A stretch of DNA of 64,000 nt, taken from assembly GCA_963773835.1 (NCBI GenBank), contig CAVZCQ010000004.1:434001-498000 (forward strand). Reading direction: 5' to 3'. The DNA comes from JOPF136 sp963773835. Its GTDB lineage: Bacteria > Acidobacteriota > Terriglobia > Acidiferrales > UBA7541. The notes under the pieces are model-generated. The model was not told the origin of the DNA. It made no database searches and saw nothing but the letters and a program-made list of their open reading frames with translations. Both the position numbers and the translations under genes were made by a program. Below are positions 1 to 8,314 of this stretch, in pieces (positions within the stretch are counted from its first letter, which is position 1; each line of letters starts with the position of its first letter).

Positions 1-126
1 GCGACGAGGAGCATGCGAGTTCCGGGAGGGGATTTATAGCATGGGGAGAGAAGGAACGAGAGGGGGAGAGAGCAGAACGAGTTGGGGTTGATAGGAACGA
101 CCGAGGCAATGGGGGGAAAGGCGAAA

Positions 127-170
127 GTAGTTCGCGGACGAACTCCTTTCGCAGTCAAAGGGCTTCGCGC
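127..170. repeat. Family C dispersed repeat, copy 1
   Basis: About 45 bp matching a second copy at 26030-26071. Both share GTTCGC, a GACGA core, CTCCTTTCGC and TCAAAGGGCTTCGC in the same order. AGTTCG/CGAACT and CCTTT/AAAGG inverted arms could form two small hairpins. It lies just past the stop of the M61 peptidase gene. The first 200 bases of the window otherwise hold nothing I can support. Confidence 0.6.
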
Positions 171-200
171 TGCCCTTAGGAAGGCAGGTGGTGAAGCGGA

Positions 201-2066
201 TCAGGGGGCTGGATTGGTGCCGGTTAGGAGGCCTTCGCGGATGGCGCGGGGAAGGCCGGTGACGCTTGCCTCGGTGATGCGGACGGAACGGACCTTGCGG
301 GAGCCGGGGGGAAAGGTAAGTTCTTTGGTTTCGGCTCCGTGACGGACGCGGATGTGGACCGGATTTACGGGAGAGAGTCCAGTGAGCCAGCGGCTGGGGA
401 CGGAGCGGGCCTGCTGGCCGTCGAGTTCGAGGATGATGTCGTTGGGGCGGATGCCAGCTCGCTCAGCGGCACCGCCGGGAGTGACCTCCTTGACGATTAC
501 GCCCGCACTGGTCCGCGCGGCCTGGAATCCGGCATCGGCGTAGTCACGGTCGGCGAGTTCGAGCGACAGGCCGGCGCGCGCGAGGAAGTCTTCAAACGGC
601 ACCTCCTCGGTGCCGGCCACGTAGCGGCGAAAGAAATCGGAGAGGTCGCGGCCGGAGAGTTCGCTGGCAAGGGACTCGATGGCTGCGGTGTCGGCGTAGA
701 ACTTGTGCTGCTGCGCGTAGCGCTGGTTCATAGCGCGGAACAGCGTGTCCAGGCTTTCGCGGTTGTTTGTGGATTCACGGAGGAGGATATCGAGGCAGAG
801 GCCGAGCAACTGGCCTTTGTTGTAGTAGGAAATGCTGGAGTCGGGCCGGCGGTAGGAAGGATATTTTTCGAGCCAGGCAGCGCGGCTCGCGTCTTCGACA
901 CTTTGGAAATGGCGGGCGGAGCGGGACTGGAGCTTTTCGATCTGCGCGGCGAGGTCGGCATAGAAACGGTCGCGGGACCAGAGGCCGGAGCGGACGAGGG
1001 CGTAGGAGGCGATGGTGGAGGTGACGCCTTCGGCGAACCAGAGGGTGTCGGTGGGTTGTTCGCGAGTGTAATCCACGGGCTCGAGGCTTTGAGGGCGGAT
1101 GCGGAGAACGTTCCAGGCGTGGAAGAACTCGTGGGCCATCGTGGGAACCGGGTCTTCGCCGGGAACGACGTTGATGGCGGTGGAGTTGGGATGCTCCATG
1201 CCGCCGCCTCCGCCGGTGCCGAGGTGAAGGAGGAAGACGTAGCGGGGGAAGGGGGCGTCGCCCATGAGAGACGTTTCGGATTCGACGATGCGGCGGGCGG
1301 AGTCTTCCAGATGCTGGCGGGACCAGATGGCCGGAGGCTCGCCGGCGACGGGCTCGGCGTGAATGACGACGCGAATGGGGCGATGGGCGGCTTCGAAGGT
1401 GAAATCGGTGAAGTCGCCGATTTCGATGGGGCCCTGAGCGAGCGCGTCGTATCCGGGAGCGATGAAGGTGGAGGAGGTGGGGCCGGCGTCGAGGGCGGTG
1501 GCGATGCGCCAGCTTGTGGGAACGGAGGTGAATTCGAGGGAAACGTCTTCGGAGCGGCGGGCGGGGGCGTAGATAAGGACGGTGGCGGGATTGAGGAAGG
1601 CGTGAGTGTCGCTGATGTCGGAGGAGAAGGGGCTGGGCTCGTTCCACAGTATGGAATAGTCGAGAACCAAAGCGCCGGTGACCGGGCCGGCACGCCAGGA
1701 ATGGGGAGTGAGGCGGACGAGCGGGACAGCGGCGCCGGAGGGCGTTTCGGCGCGGAGCTGGGAGATGCGGGAGGCGAAATCGCGGATTTGGTAGAGACCG
1801 TTCCAGACGGGCATGTCGAGCTCGAGCGGGGATTGGACCTCGGGGATTTCCATGCGGACGTGGAATTGGTGGGTGTCGCGGTCGGCGAGGGAGATGGTGT
1901 AGCGGATGGTGGCGGAGGCGGAAGCAGCAGAAAGGCAGGAGAGGATTGACACAGAGAACGCGGAGAAACGGAGCACACGGAGAAGAAAGATAAGGGACTG
2001 ACGCGAGTGAATGAAGCGCTTCCCTACCCTTTTGAGGGACGAAGGCACCGAGAGATTGTACTGCAC
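201..2066 (-). CDS. Secreted M61-family (glycyl aminopeptidase-like) metallopeptidase with PDZ domain
   Basis: Predicted exported zinc peptidase of family M61. The zinc-binding HEFFHAWN (HExxH) motif lies near residue 310, followed by a downstream WFAEG containing the third-ligand Glu. This central catalytic part follows an N-terminal beta domain, and a C-terminal PDZ domain (about residues 520-600, AGIRPNDIILELDG) fits the family layout. The open frame begins at a GTG (2066) without a clear ribosome binding site. A GTG at 1976 would give a compact signal peptide ending ASASA. Whichever start is used, the hydrophobic core is encoded by a repeat tract (1949-1985) of the ACGGAG type found between genes elsewhere in the window. 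Peptidase identity is firm; start and substrate are not. Confidence 0.88.
   Translation of the reverse strand: MQYNLSVPSSLKRVGKRFIHSRQSLIFLLRVLRFSAFSVSILSCLSAASASATIRYTISLADRDTHQFHVRMEIPEVQSPLELDMPVWNGLYQIRDFASRISQLRAETPSGAAVPLVRLTPHSWRAGPVTGALVLDYSILWNEPSPFSSDISDTHAFLNPATVLIYAPARRSEDVSLEFTSVPTSWRIATALDAGPTSSTFIAPGYDALAQGPIEIGDFTDFTFEAAHRPIRVVIHAEPVAGEPPAIWSRQHLEDSARRIVESETSLMGDAPFPRYVFLLHLGTGGGGGMEHPNSTAINVVPGEDPVPTMAHEFFHAWNVLRIRPQSLEPVDYTREQPTDTLWFAEGVTSTIASYALVRSGLWSRDRFYADLAAQIEKLQSRSARHFQSVEDASRAAWLEKYPSYRRPDSSISYYNKGQLLGLCLDILLRESTNNRESLDTLFRAMNQRYAQQHKFYADTAAIESLASELSGRDLSDFFRRYVAGTEEVPFEDFLARAGLSLELADRDYADAGFQAARTSAGVIVKEVTPGGAAERAGIRPNDIILELDGQQARSVPSRWLTGLSPVNPVHIRVRHGAETKELTFPPGSRKVRSVRITEASVTGLPRAIREGLLTGTNPAP
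1949..1985. repeat. Family D ACGGAG-type tract inside the M61 signal-peptide region
   Basis: Contains ACAGAGAACGCGGAGAAACGGAG followed by CACACGGAGAAG, split here for length. It is the same degenerate unit that forms intergenic tracts at 10.7, 13.9, 24.0, 35.2 and 37.7 kb. Read on the minus strand it encodes the hydrophobic stretch just before the peptidase's likely signal cleavage site. Confidence 0.6.
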
Positions 2067-2194
2067 GGGGCGGTGTTGACGGCGAGCGGGAAAGGCCGCA
2101 GGGCTTCCCCACGGAATGGAACGCCAAGCTCTAGAAGTGGCGGAACCGCACCGGCCGGGAGCGGACGGTGCGGTTCCGGGAATGCGAGAACGAT

Positions 2195-4222
2195 TTAGCG
2201 GCGACCGTCGAAATCGAACAGGTCGAACAGGTCGCTGATTGCCGGGCTGTTGAGCGGCACGTACGGATTATCGTCGTCGGCCTTGGGATTGGGGAAATTA
2301 TCCCGGCTGCGCGCGGTGAGCGGCTTGAGGTGCCAGTTGCGCTCGATGAATTTGAGGATGGAGACATGGTCGGCGTAGGAATGGCTGACGTGGCCACCCC
2401 TGGAGAACGGAGAGATGGCGATCAGCGGGATGCGCGGGCCATCGCCGAAGAAGTCGAGCGGCTGGATGTAGCCGGAATCGTAATAGCCGCCGCCTTCGTC
2501 CATGGTGATGAACAAAACGGTGGATTCAAAAAGCTCTTTATTGGCGGTGAGATGATCCATGATTTTCTTGACCATGCCCTCGAATAGATCTTCCTTCGAA
2601 GAAGCCGGATGGCCGTCAAGCAGGCCATCGGGCTTGACGAAGGAAACCGCGGGAAGCGTGCTGTTGTCGACTGCGGCGAAGAAATCGGTAGCATCCTTGA
2701 TGTGGGCGGTGCGCTGGGCCGGATTGCCCATGATGGAGGTGGCGTAGGACTCGAAGTTGCAGATGTTGCAGTAAGCTCTGCCAATTTGCACGAGCGGATT
2801 GGTGCTGGTCGGATCGTGCTGGAAAGCAACCGCTGCGTTGTAAGCCCCGCCGTAATAAGCCCACGAAATTCCCTTATCACTTAGCGCATCGCCGATCGTG
2901 CGCACACTGGTCGGAGGAACGGAGCCGCCCTTGGCAATTCCTGCGGTGTCCACGGTGCCGTCGGGCAGGAAGCCGGGATTGTCGTTGTTGATCATGTAGA
3001 AATGTCCCTTTTCGCAATTGGGTTTGGGATCGTAAGGGAGCGATTCGAGGTAGTCGCGAATAGGCTTTATGCCGGGCTGCGTTGGGTCACCGCATTCGGT
3101 GAAGTTGCCATCGAAGAACAGGTCCACGGTGTAGATGTCGTCCGTGCCCGCGAGGGGATCAGGATTGGCGATGTGCGACGGCGGCACTGTGGGATTCCCG
3201 TTGCCGTCGGACCAGAAGATGGCATCGCCAGTGCCGAGCATGACGTGGTTGGCGCCGGTGCCGCCCATGAAGGACTGATGGAAGTTGTCGCTGATCGTGT
3301 ACTTCTCCGCAAGGCCGTTCAGGACCGGCACATCCCCGGCCTGCATATTGTAAAACGCCATGGAATTGCCGCCGCCGTTGTCGTCGATCGCCGGAGGGGT
3401 GTCAAAAGGATCGATCTGGTTCGTATAGTTGGTGATGACGAAGGGATAGAGGTCGTTCAGGCAACCCGAGGGATTGTGCCTGGTGGCATTCTTGATATTG
3501 CAATCCGATTGTTGCCACATCTCGAAGAGCCGGTGCGTGGTGTCTCCGGTGTAGGAATCGTAGGGCAGCGCTACCCCCTCGAGCGGGAATGGTCCGTTCG
3601 GCAAGTTGTTGTAATTCGCCACGCGCGTATCGAAGTCGGGAACGGGGGTAAGCACAAAGGTATTGTTTTCGCCAGAAGCACCGGTGGTTAGCAGGCCGAG
3701 ATCAGAGGATTCCAAAGACGGCTCGATGGCCGCCAAAAAAGCGGCCGGAGTGCCCGGAGGAAAAGGAGGCGGCTCGGTGGCAAAGCCGATGATCGAGGCG
3801 TCGGGGCTGGGCGAGAAATTCAGAGTGGGCGGGGGCAGCGTATTGTAGGGAGCCTTCTCACTGTCGTTCAGGCTACTGAAGTATTTCGTACGGAACGGGG
3901 CGACCGCCTGAAATTGCTGGGCCTTCTTGAAGTGTTTGCCGGGAGTGCCGTCGGCGTTGATGATGCCTTCGGAGAGCAGGTTGCGGACGGAGTCGCCGCT
4001 GGGCGCGACGTAAGTGGCGAACAGGTGGTCGAATGTGCGGTTCTCTCCGATGAGGACGATGACGTGCTTGATAGGGGTTTCGGTCCCTGAATGACCGTCG
4101 TCGCGGTCGAGAGCGCCGTTTGGGCCTCCCGCGAACGCAGGACCGGGGTTGATGAGCAACGCAGTTAGACACGCGCTGAATGCCGCGTGTCGCAATTTCC
4201 CAGCGCGAGACATAGATGCCAT
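2195..4222 (-). CDS. Secreted phosphoesterase (acid phosphatase/phospholipase C superfamily)
   Basis: Member of the phosphoesterase family that includes bacterial non-haemolytic phospholipase C and acid phosphatases (alkaline-phosphatase fold). Supporting motifs are IVLIGENRTFDH near the N-terminus, TMDEGGGYYD in the C-terminal third, and GPRIPLIAISPFS followed by SYADHVSILKFIERNW close to the end. The chosen ATG at 4222 has GGAGGAAAC immediately upstream. It opens a signal peptide (basic start, hydrophobic core, PAFA end). An upstream in-frame start 78 bases earlier lacks such a site. It stands alone between the M61 gene and a repeat region. Substrate is not predictable: phosphomonoesters or phospholipids are both possible. 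Confidence 0.87.
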   Translation of the reverse strand: MASMSRAGKLRHAAFSACLTALLINPGPAFAGGPNGALDRDDGHSGTETPIKHVIVLIGENRTFDHLFATYVAPSGDSVRNLLSEGIINADGTPGKHFKKAQQFQAVAPFRTKYFSSLNDSEKAPYNTLPPPTLNFSPSPDASIIGFATEPPPFPPGTPAAFLAAIEPSLESSDLGLLTTGASGENNTFVLTPVPDFDTRVANYNNLPNGPFPLEGVALPYDSYTGDTTHRLFEMWQQSDCNIKNATRHNPSGCLNDLYPFVITNYTNQIDPFDTPPAIDDNGGGNSMAFYNMQAGDVPVLNGLAEKYTISDNFHQSFMGGTGANHVMLGTGDAIFWSDGNGNPTVPPSHIANPDPLAGTDDIYTVDLFFDGNFTECGDPTQPGIKPIRDYLESLPYDPKPNCEKGHFYMINNDNPGFLPDGTVDTAGIAKGGSVPPTSVRTIGDALSDKGISWAYYGGAYNAAVAFQHDPTSTNPLVQIGRAYCNICNFESYATSIMGNPAQRTAHIKDATDFFAAVDNSTLPAVSFVKPDGLLDGHPASSKEDLFEGMVKKIMDHLTANKELFESTVLFITMDEGGGYYDSGYIQPLDFFGDGPRIPLIAISPFSRGGHVSHSYADHVSILKFIERNWHLKPLTARSRDNFPNPKADDDNPYVPLNSPAISDLFDLFDFDGRR

Positions 4223-4375
4223 GTTTCCTCCGTAGAGCGGTTTTGTGATCTGGGGACTCCCCAAAGGAAGGCTGGCTGAAGTATGTTTCGCGCCTGTCAA
4301 AAGCCCCTAGAAGTTGGGTGAAGTGTTGGTGACAACGAGATGTCGGGACGGGGAAAGAGAAGAACCAAGAAGAAA

Positions 4376-4442
4376 GAAAGAATTAACACGGGGTTCACGG
4401 AGGAACGGAGGGCGCAGAGAGGAGAGATGCCGGAGAGAAGAG
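4376..4442. repeat. Family D ACGGAG tract
   Basis: Degenerate array of ACGGGG/ACGGAGG/ACGGAGGGCGCAGAG units between the phosphoesterase start and the PfkB stop. No gene is supported in 4300-4500. The ATTAACACGG entry resembles the copies near 24.0 and 37.7 kb. Confidence 0.55.
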
Positions 4443-4499
4443 CGAGACTGCCGCAGGGCTCGACGGGACGGCGGGCCGCTCTGCGCTACAACTCAACGG

Positions 4500-5408
4500 C
4501 TAAAGTTTGAAGTGGGTAAGGCGGCGGAACTGGCGGGCGCGGGCCTGGATTTGCTTCTTGGTGAGGCGGCGGAGGCGAGCGAGGCCGAAATGTTCGACGG
4601 TAAAGCTGCCCATAACGGAGCCGTAGATCATGGCGCGGCGCAAAGAGGCGTCGTTGATGGAGCCGGAGGCAGTGAGTGAACCCATGAAGCCGCCCGCAAA
4701 GCTGTCGCCTGCGCCGGTGGGATCGCGGACGAGGCGCAGGGGCATGGCGGGTGCGGCGAAGACCGTCTTGCCGCTGAAGAGAGTGGCGCCGTGCTCGCCG
4801 CGCTTGATGACTACGGCCTTGGGCCCCATCTTCTGGATGGCGGCGGCAGCGGCGATCAGGTTGTGATGGCCGCTCAACTGGCGGGCTTCCGAATCGTTGA
4901 TGAGCAGGACGTGAACGCGGCGGAGGACGGCGCGAAGGTCAGGGAGGAAACCTTCGATCCAGTAATTCATGGTGTCGAGGGCGACGAGGCGCGGTTTGGT
5001 TTTGAGCTGATGGAGGACTTTGTGCTGGAGGGCGGGCTGGATATTGGCAAGGAAGATGAAACGGGAGTCGCGGAACCGTTCGGGGAGTTTGGGATCGAAA
5101 TCGGCGAGGACGTTGAGCTGGGTGTCCACGGTGGTGCGGTCGTTCATGTTCTCGGCGTAGCGGCCGGACCAGAAGAAGGAACGGCCGGAGGCGCGCTCGA
5201 TGCCGGAGGTGTCGATGGGACGGCCGCGGAAGATGGCGTGCTCGCGGGGGCTGAAATCATCGCCGACGACGGAGACGATGCGGACGGGCGTGAAAAAGCT
5301 GGCAGCGACGGCAGCGTAGGTGGCGGCGCCGCCGAGCATGCGATCGACTTTGCCGTGAGGAGTTTCGACGGCGTCGAAGGCTATGGTGCCGACGATTAGG
5401 AGAGCCAT
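4500..5408 (-). CDS. PfkB-family carbohydrate/nucleoside kinase
   Basis: Ribokinase-fold sugar or nucleoside kinase of 302 aa. The N-terminal LGGAATYAAVAASFF segment followed by VVGDDF is the PfkB substrate-side signature. RDPTGAGDSFAGGF near residue 240 is the anion-hole/catalytic-base motif. The ATG at 5408 (MALLIVGTIAFDAVETP) matches family N-termini; upstream in-frame sequence is low-complexity. It is last in a minus-strand run after the methylthioadenosine phosphorylase, separated by about 90 bases holding a palindromic repeat. Context suggests nucleoside/sugar salvage, but the phosphorylated substrate cannot be assigned. Confidence 0.87.
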   Translation of the reverse strand: MALLIVGTIAFDAVETPHGKVDRMLGGAATYAAVAASFFTPVRIVSVVGDDFSPREHAIFRGRPIDTSGIERASGRSFFWSGRYAENMNDRTTVDTQLNVLADFDPKLPERFRDSRFIFLANIQPALQHKVLHQLKTKPRLVALDTMNYWIEGFLPDLRAVLRRVHVLLINDSEARQLSGHHNLIAAAAAIQKMGPKAVVIKRGEHGATLFSGKTVFAAPAMPLRLVRDPTGAGDSFAGGFMGSLTASGSINDASLRRAMIYGSVMGSFTVEHFGLARLRRLTKKQIQARARQFRRLTHFKL

Positions 5409-5466
5409 GGGACAGCCCTTGGTACAGAGAGAATCAGATGCCGACTTGGCTGCATGTGCATGAGGC

Positions 5467-5492
5467 GGACAGGCAAGAATGCCTGTCCCACC
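5467..5492. repeat. Family A palindromic element (intergenic)
   Basis: Nine-base arms GGACAGGCA/TGCCTGTCC around AGAA, followed by CACC. It lies between the MTA phosphorylase stop and the PfkB start. The element translates as GQAFLPV in one minus-strand frame, as do other copies. Confidence 0.75.
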
Positions 5493-5496
5493 GAAA

Positions 5497-6390
5497 TCAG
5501 TCCAGATATTTTCGGGTGATGGCGGCCAGACGGCGGCGCGCGGAGGCTGGGACGGCTCTGGGGTCGGTGAGCAGGGCGTGGGCCAGGGCTTCGCTGCAAC
5601 GGCAGGCGCGATCTTCGGGCATGTGGCGGACGGCGTGGCGGAGGACGGCCTGTGCGTGATGGGTGTTCTGGCGGAGGGCTTCCAGGATCTGGGCTCCGGT
5701 GACGGAATCATGCTCCGGGTGCCAACAATCGTAGTCGGTAATCATAGCCATAGTGGCGTAACAGATCTCGGCTTCGCGAGCGAGGCGGGCTTCGGTGAGA
5801 TTGGTCATGCCGACGACGTCGAAGCGGAGCTGGCGGTAGACGTGGGATTCGGCGAGTGTGGAGAACTGGGGGCCTTCCATGCAGACGTAGGTGCCGCCGC
5901 GGTGGACGACGACTCCGGCGGCGATACAGGAGTCGGCGAGGACGCCGCTCAACTGGGAGCAGGTGGGTTTATCAAAGGCGACGTGGGCGGCGATGCCCTG
6001 GCCGAAGAACGTGTCGATGCGGTGGCGGGTACGGTCGAAGAACTGGTCGGGAATGAGAAACATCATGGGGGCGAGCTCTTCGCGGAGGGAACCGACGGCG
6101 CTGGCGGAGAGGATACGCTCTACGCCGAGAAGCTTCATGGCGTAAATGTTGGCGCGGTAGTTGATCTCGGTGGGGAGCAGGCGGTGGCCGCGGCCGTGAC
6201 GGGCGAGAAAGGCGACGCGACGGCCCTCGAGGGTGCCGACGACAAACGAGTCGGAGGGATGGCCGAAGGGAGTGCGGACGCGGAGCTCGCGAGTTTCGGA
6301 GAGGCCGGGCATGGTGTAGAGGCCGCTGCCGCCGAGGATGCCGATGCGAGGAGCGGCAGGGGATTTTGAGGAGTTGGGGGATTTAGGCAT
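5497..6390 (-). CDS. mtnP: S-methyl-5'-thioadenosine phosphorylase
   Basis: Phosphorolysis of 5'-methylthioadenosine to adenine and methylthioribose-1-phosphate (methionine salvage). The 297-aa product has the PNP/MTAP phosphate loop GILGGSGLY, the phosphate-binding RHGRGHR, the substrate-binding GGTYVCMEGPQFST, and VGMTNLTEARLAREAEICYA followed by ATDYDCW-like ITDYDCW. This set is more typical of MTAP than of purine nucleoside phosphorylase. The ATG at 6390 has AGGAG about 10 bases upstream; longer frames give only low-complexity sequence. The preceding MBL gene ends 13 bases upstream, so the two are probably co-transcribed. Confidence 0.92.
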   Translation of the reverse strand: MPKSPNSSKSPAAPRIGILGGSGLYTMPGLSETRELRVRTPFGHPSDSFVVGTLEGRRVAFLARHGRGHRLLPTEINYRANIYAMKLLGVERILSASAVGSLREELAPMMFLIPDQFFDRTRHRIDTFFGQGIAAHVAFDKPTCSQLSGVLADSCIAAGVVVHRGGTYVCMEGPQFSTLAESHVYRQLRFDVVGMTNLTEARLAREAEICYATMAMITDYDCWHPEHDSVTGAQILEALRQNTHHAQAVLRHAVRHMPEDRACRCSEALAHALLTDPRAVPASARRRLAAITRKYLD

Positions 6391-6403
6391 GGATTCGGCA
6401 CTC

Positions 6404-7243
6404 CTATTCGAACGGGGCCGGCTCCAGAGTGTACTTCCCTTCCCGCTCGCGGATGTAGCCCGTGGGTGTGCCGGCTTCATGGCAGAGGACGCAGAGCCAG
6501 TTGCCGCGGGCGGCTTCGGCGAGCCATTTCTTTTTGTTTTCCATGGTCTGGACGGGATAGAGGTCGTAGGACATGACCCAGGCGACGGGAGTGTGATTGC
6601 GAGTGGGGCACAGGTCCACGGGAAGAAAGATGGTGCGGCCTGCGGAGTCGATGCGAACGCACATCATGTCGCGATTGTGGCCGGGAACGCGGAAGACGCG
6701 GATGCCAGGAACAATTTCCGCATCGCCATCGAGGAGCGACCATTTGGCGGCTTGCTCGATGGGCTCGAAATTTTCGGGGAAATAGCTGCCGCGGTCGCGC
6801 TCGGTGGGGTGATGGGCCCAATCGAGCTCGCCGCGCTGGACGATGTAACGGGCGTTGGGAAACGTGGGGACGAGCCGGCCATTGACGAGGCGGGTGTTCC
6901 AACCGCAATGGTCGAAATGGAGATGGGTGTTGAGTACGCTGGTGACGTCTTCGGGACGGACGCCGATGGCGGCCATTTGATCGAGGAGGCGGGGCGGACC
7001 GCCGAGACCGAAGATGTCGCAGCGCTTGGGGTCGAGCTTATCGCCGGCGCCAGCTTCGATGAGGATGCATTCTTTCCCGGTGCGGACGAGGAGGCAGTTC
7101 ATGGTGAGGCGGATGCGGTTGCGCTCGTCGGGCTGGATTTGCTTTTCCCAGAGGGGTTTGGGGATGACGGCGAACATGGCGCCGCCGTCGAGCCAGAACG
7201 GGCCGTCGTTGAGGAGATGGAGTTCCATTGCGCCGAGTATCAT
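6404..7243 (-). CDS. MBL-fold metallohydrolase
   Basis: Metallo-beta-lactamase-fold hydrolase, about 279 aa. THLHFDHCG supplies the HxHxDH metal-binding motif. Later RVPGHNRD and PVDLCPTRNH supply further metal-ligand positions, and a C-terminal CHEAG fits this cytosolic hydrolase group. The ATG at 7243 overlaps the meaB stop by four bases (ATGA), indicating translational coupling. A second in-frame ATG five codons later is possible. Its place between meaB and the methylthioadenosine phosphorylase suggests hydrolysis of a small thioester, lactone or ester. The substrate is unassigned. Confidence 0.85.
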   Translation of the reverse strand: MILGAMELHLLNDGPFWLDGGAMFAVIPKPLWEKQIQPDERNRIRLTMNCLLVRTGKECILIEAGAGDKLDPKRCDIFGLGGPPRLLDQMAAIGVRPEDVTSVLNTHLHFDHCGWNTRLVNGRLVPTFPNARYIVQRGELDWAHHPTERDRGSYFPENFEPIEQAAKWSLLDGDAEIVPGIRVFRVPGHNRDMMCVRIDSAGRTIFLPVDLCPTRNHTPVAWVMSYDLYPVQTMENKKKWLAEAARGNWLCVLCHEAGTPTGYIREREGKYTLEPAPFE

Positions 7244-8196
7244 GTGAGCCCCGCATCCTTCAGGATTTTGGCGACGGCTTCATAGGGGTCACGGCGGCGG
7301 GCGGCGATATCGGCGGCGGCGGATTCGAGGCCCTGTTCGCCGATGCCACGCGCGACGACGCGGTCCAGGAAACGTGATTCGAGCAGATCGAGCAGGCGTC
7401 GCTTCCAGTTGGCGACTTTGCGGGCGTGGAGCTGGCCGGAACGCTCGAGATGGCTGCGGAAGTCGTGGACGGCGCCGGCGAGCTGGGCGATGCCTTTGTT
7501 TTCCGTGGCCACGGTGCGGATGACGGGGGCGCGCCATCCGGCGCGCTCGGGGACGATGGAGAGCATGGCTTTCAGTTGCTGCTCGAAGCGGTCGGCTCCC
7601 TCGCGGTCGGATTTATTGAGAACGAAGACGTCGGCAATCTCCATGATACCTGCTTTGATGGCCTGGACTTCGTCGCCGAGACCGGGAACGAGCACGACGA
7701 GGGTGCAGTCGGCGAGGCCCATGATTTCCACTTCGCCCTGGCCGACGCCGACGGTTTCTATGAGCAGACGGCGCTTGCCGGCGGCGTCGAGGACCAGAGC
7801 GACGTCGCCGGTGGCCCGGGCGAGGCCGCCGAGAAAACCGCGGGTGGCCATGGAGCGAATGAAAACGCCGTCGTCGGTGGCGTGGCCCTGCATGCGGATG
7901 CGGTCGCCGAGAATGGCGCCACCGGTGTAGGGGCTGGAGGGATCGACGGCGATAACGCCAACCGTTTCTCCGGCGCGGCGGAAGTGGGCGGCGAGGCGGT
8001 CGACGAGCGTGCTTTTGCCCGTGCCAGGAGCGCCGGTGACGCCGATGAGATGGGCGGCGCCGGTGTAAGGAAAGAGGGCGCGGAGGAGGAGCTCGGATTC
8101 GGGGGCGGAATCTTCCACGGCGGAGATGGCGCGGGAAAGCGAGCGGACATCGCCGGAGAGGATTTGGCGGGACCAGGTGGTGACGTCGTCGGGCAT
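7240..8196 (-). CDS. meaB: MeaB/ArgK-type G3E GTPase, methylmalonyl-CoA mutase chaperone
   Basis: P-loop GTPase that protects and reactivates adenosylcobalamin-dependent methylmalonyl-CoA mutase. Walker A is GVTGAPGTGKSTL; the family-typical VIAVDPSSPYTGGAILGDRIRM follows. LIETVGVGQGE forms the switch II region and VLNKSD the guanine-specificity motif. I prefer the ATG at 8196 (MPDDVTTWSRQILSGD) because family proteins start at this point. An ATG 39 bases upstream is also open, and neither has a good ribosome binding site. The mutase itself is not in the window. The gene overlaps the next gene by four bases. Confidence 0.9.
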   Translation of the reverse strand: MPDDVTTWSRQILSGDVRSLSRAISAVEDSAPESELLLRALFPYTGAAHLIGVTGAPGTGKSTLVDRLAAHFRRAGETVGVIAVDPSSPYTGGAILGDRIRMQGHATDDGVFIRSMATRGFLGGLARATGDVALVLDAAGKRRLLIETVGVGQGEVEIMGLADCTLVVLVPGLGDEVQAIKAGIMEIADVFVLNKSDREGADRFEQQLKAMLSIVPERAGWRAPVIRTVATENKGIAQLAGAVHDFRSHLERSGQLHARKVANWKRRLLDLLESRFLDRVVARGIGEQGLESAAADIAARRRDPYEAVAKILKDAGLT

Positions 8197-8288
8197 GAAG
8201 AGAGAGAGTATCGCGATATTCGAAGGCCAGTGCAAAGGGCAAACGTGTGGGCTTGCCCGTGCGGCCGGCGGTGCGGCTTACGAAAAGC

Positions 8289-8314
8289 GCACAGGCAGGA
8301 TTGCCTGTGCTACC
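8289..8314. repeat. Family A palindromic element at acyl-CoA dehydrogenase 3' end
   Basis: Nine-base arms GCACAGGCA/TGCCTGTGC around GGAT, followed by TACC. The CTACC tail read on the minus strand supplies the TAG stop of the acyl-CoA dehydrogenase gene. Confidence 0.75.

Noticed and set aside
339..1949. Long plus-strand open frame (about 536 codons) opposite the M61 gene
   Set aside because: Gly/Ala/Val/Glu-rich shadow of a well-supported minus-strand peptidase; no domain or signal.
4500..5711. PfkB kinase with a 101-residue N-terminal extension
   Set aside because: Extension is Pro/Ser/Thr-rich read-through of the upstream gene's other frame and a repeat; the ATG at 5408 fits the family.
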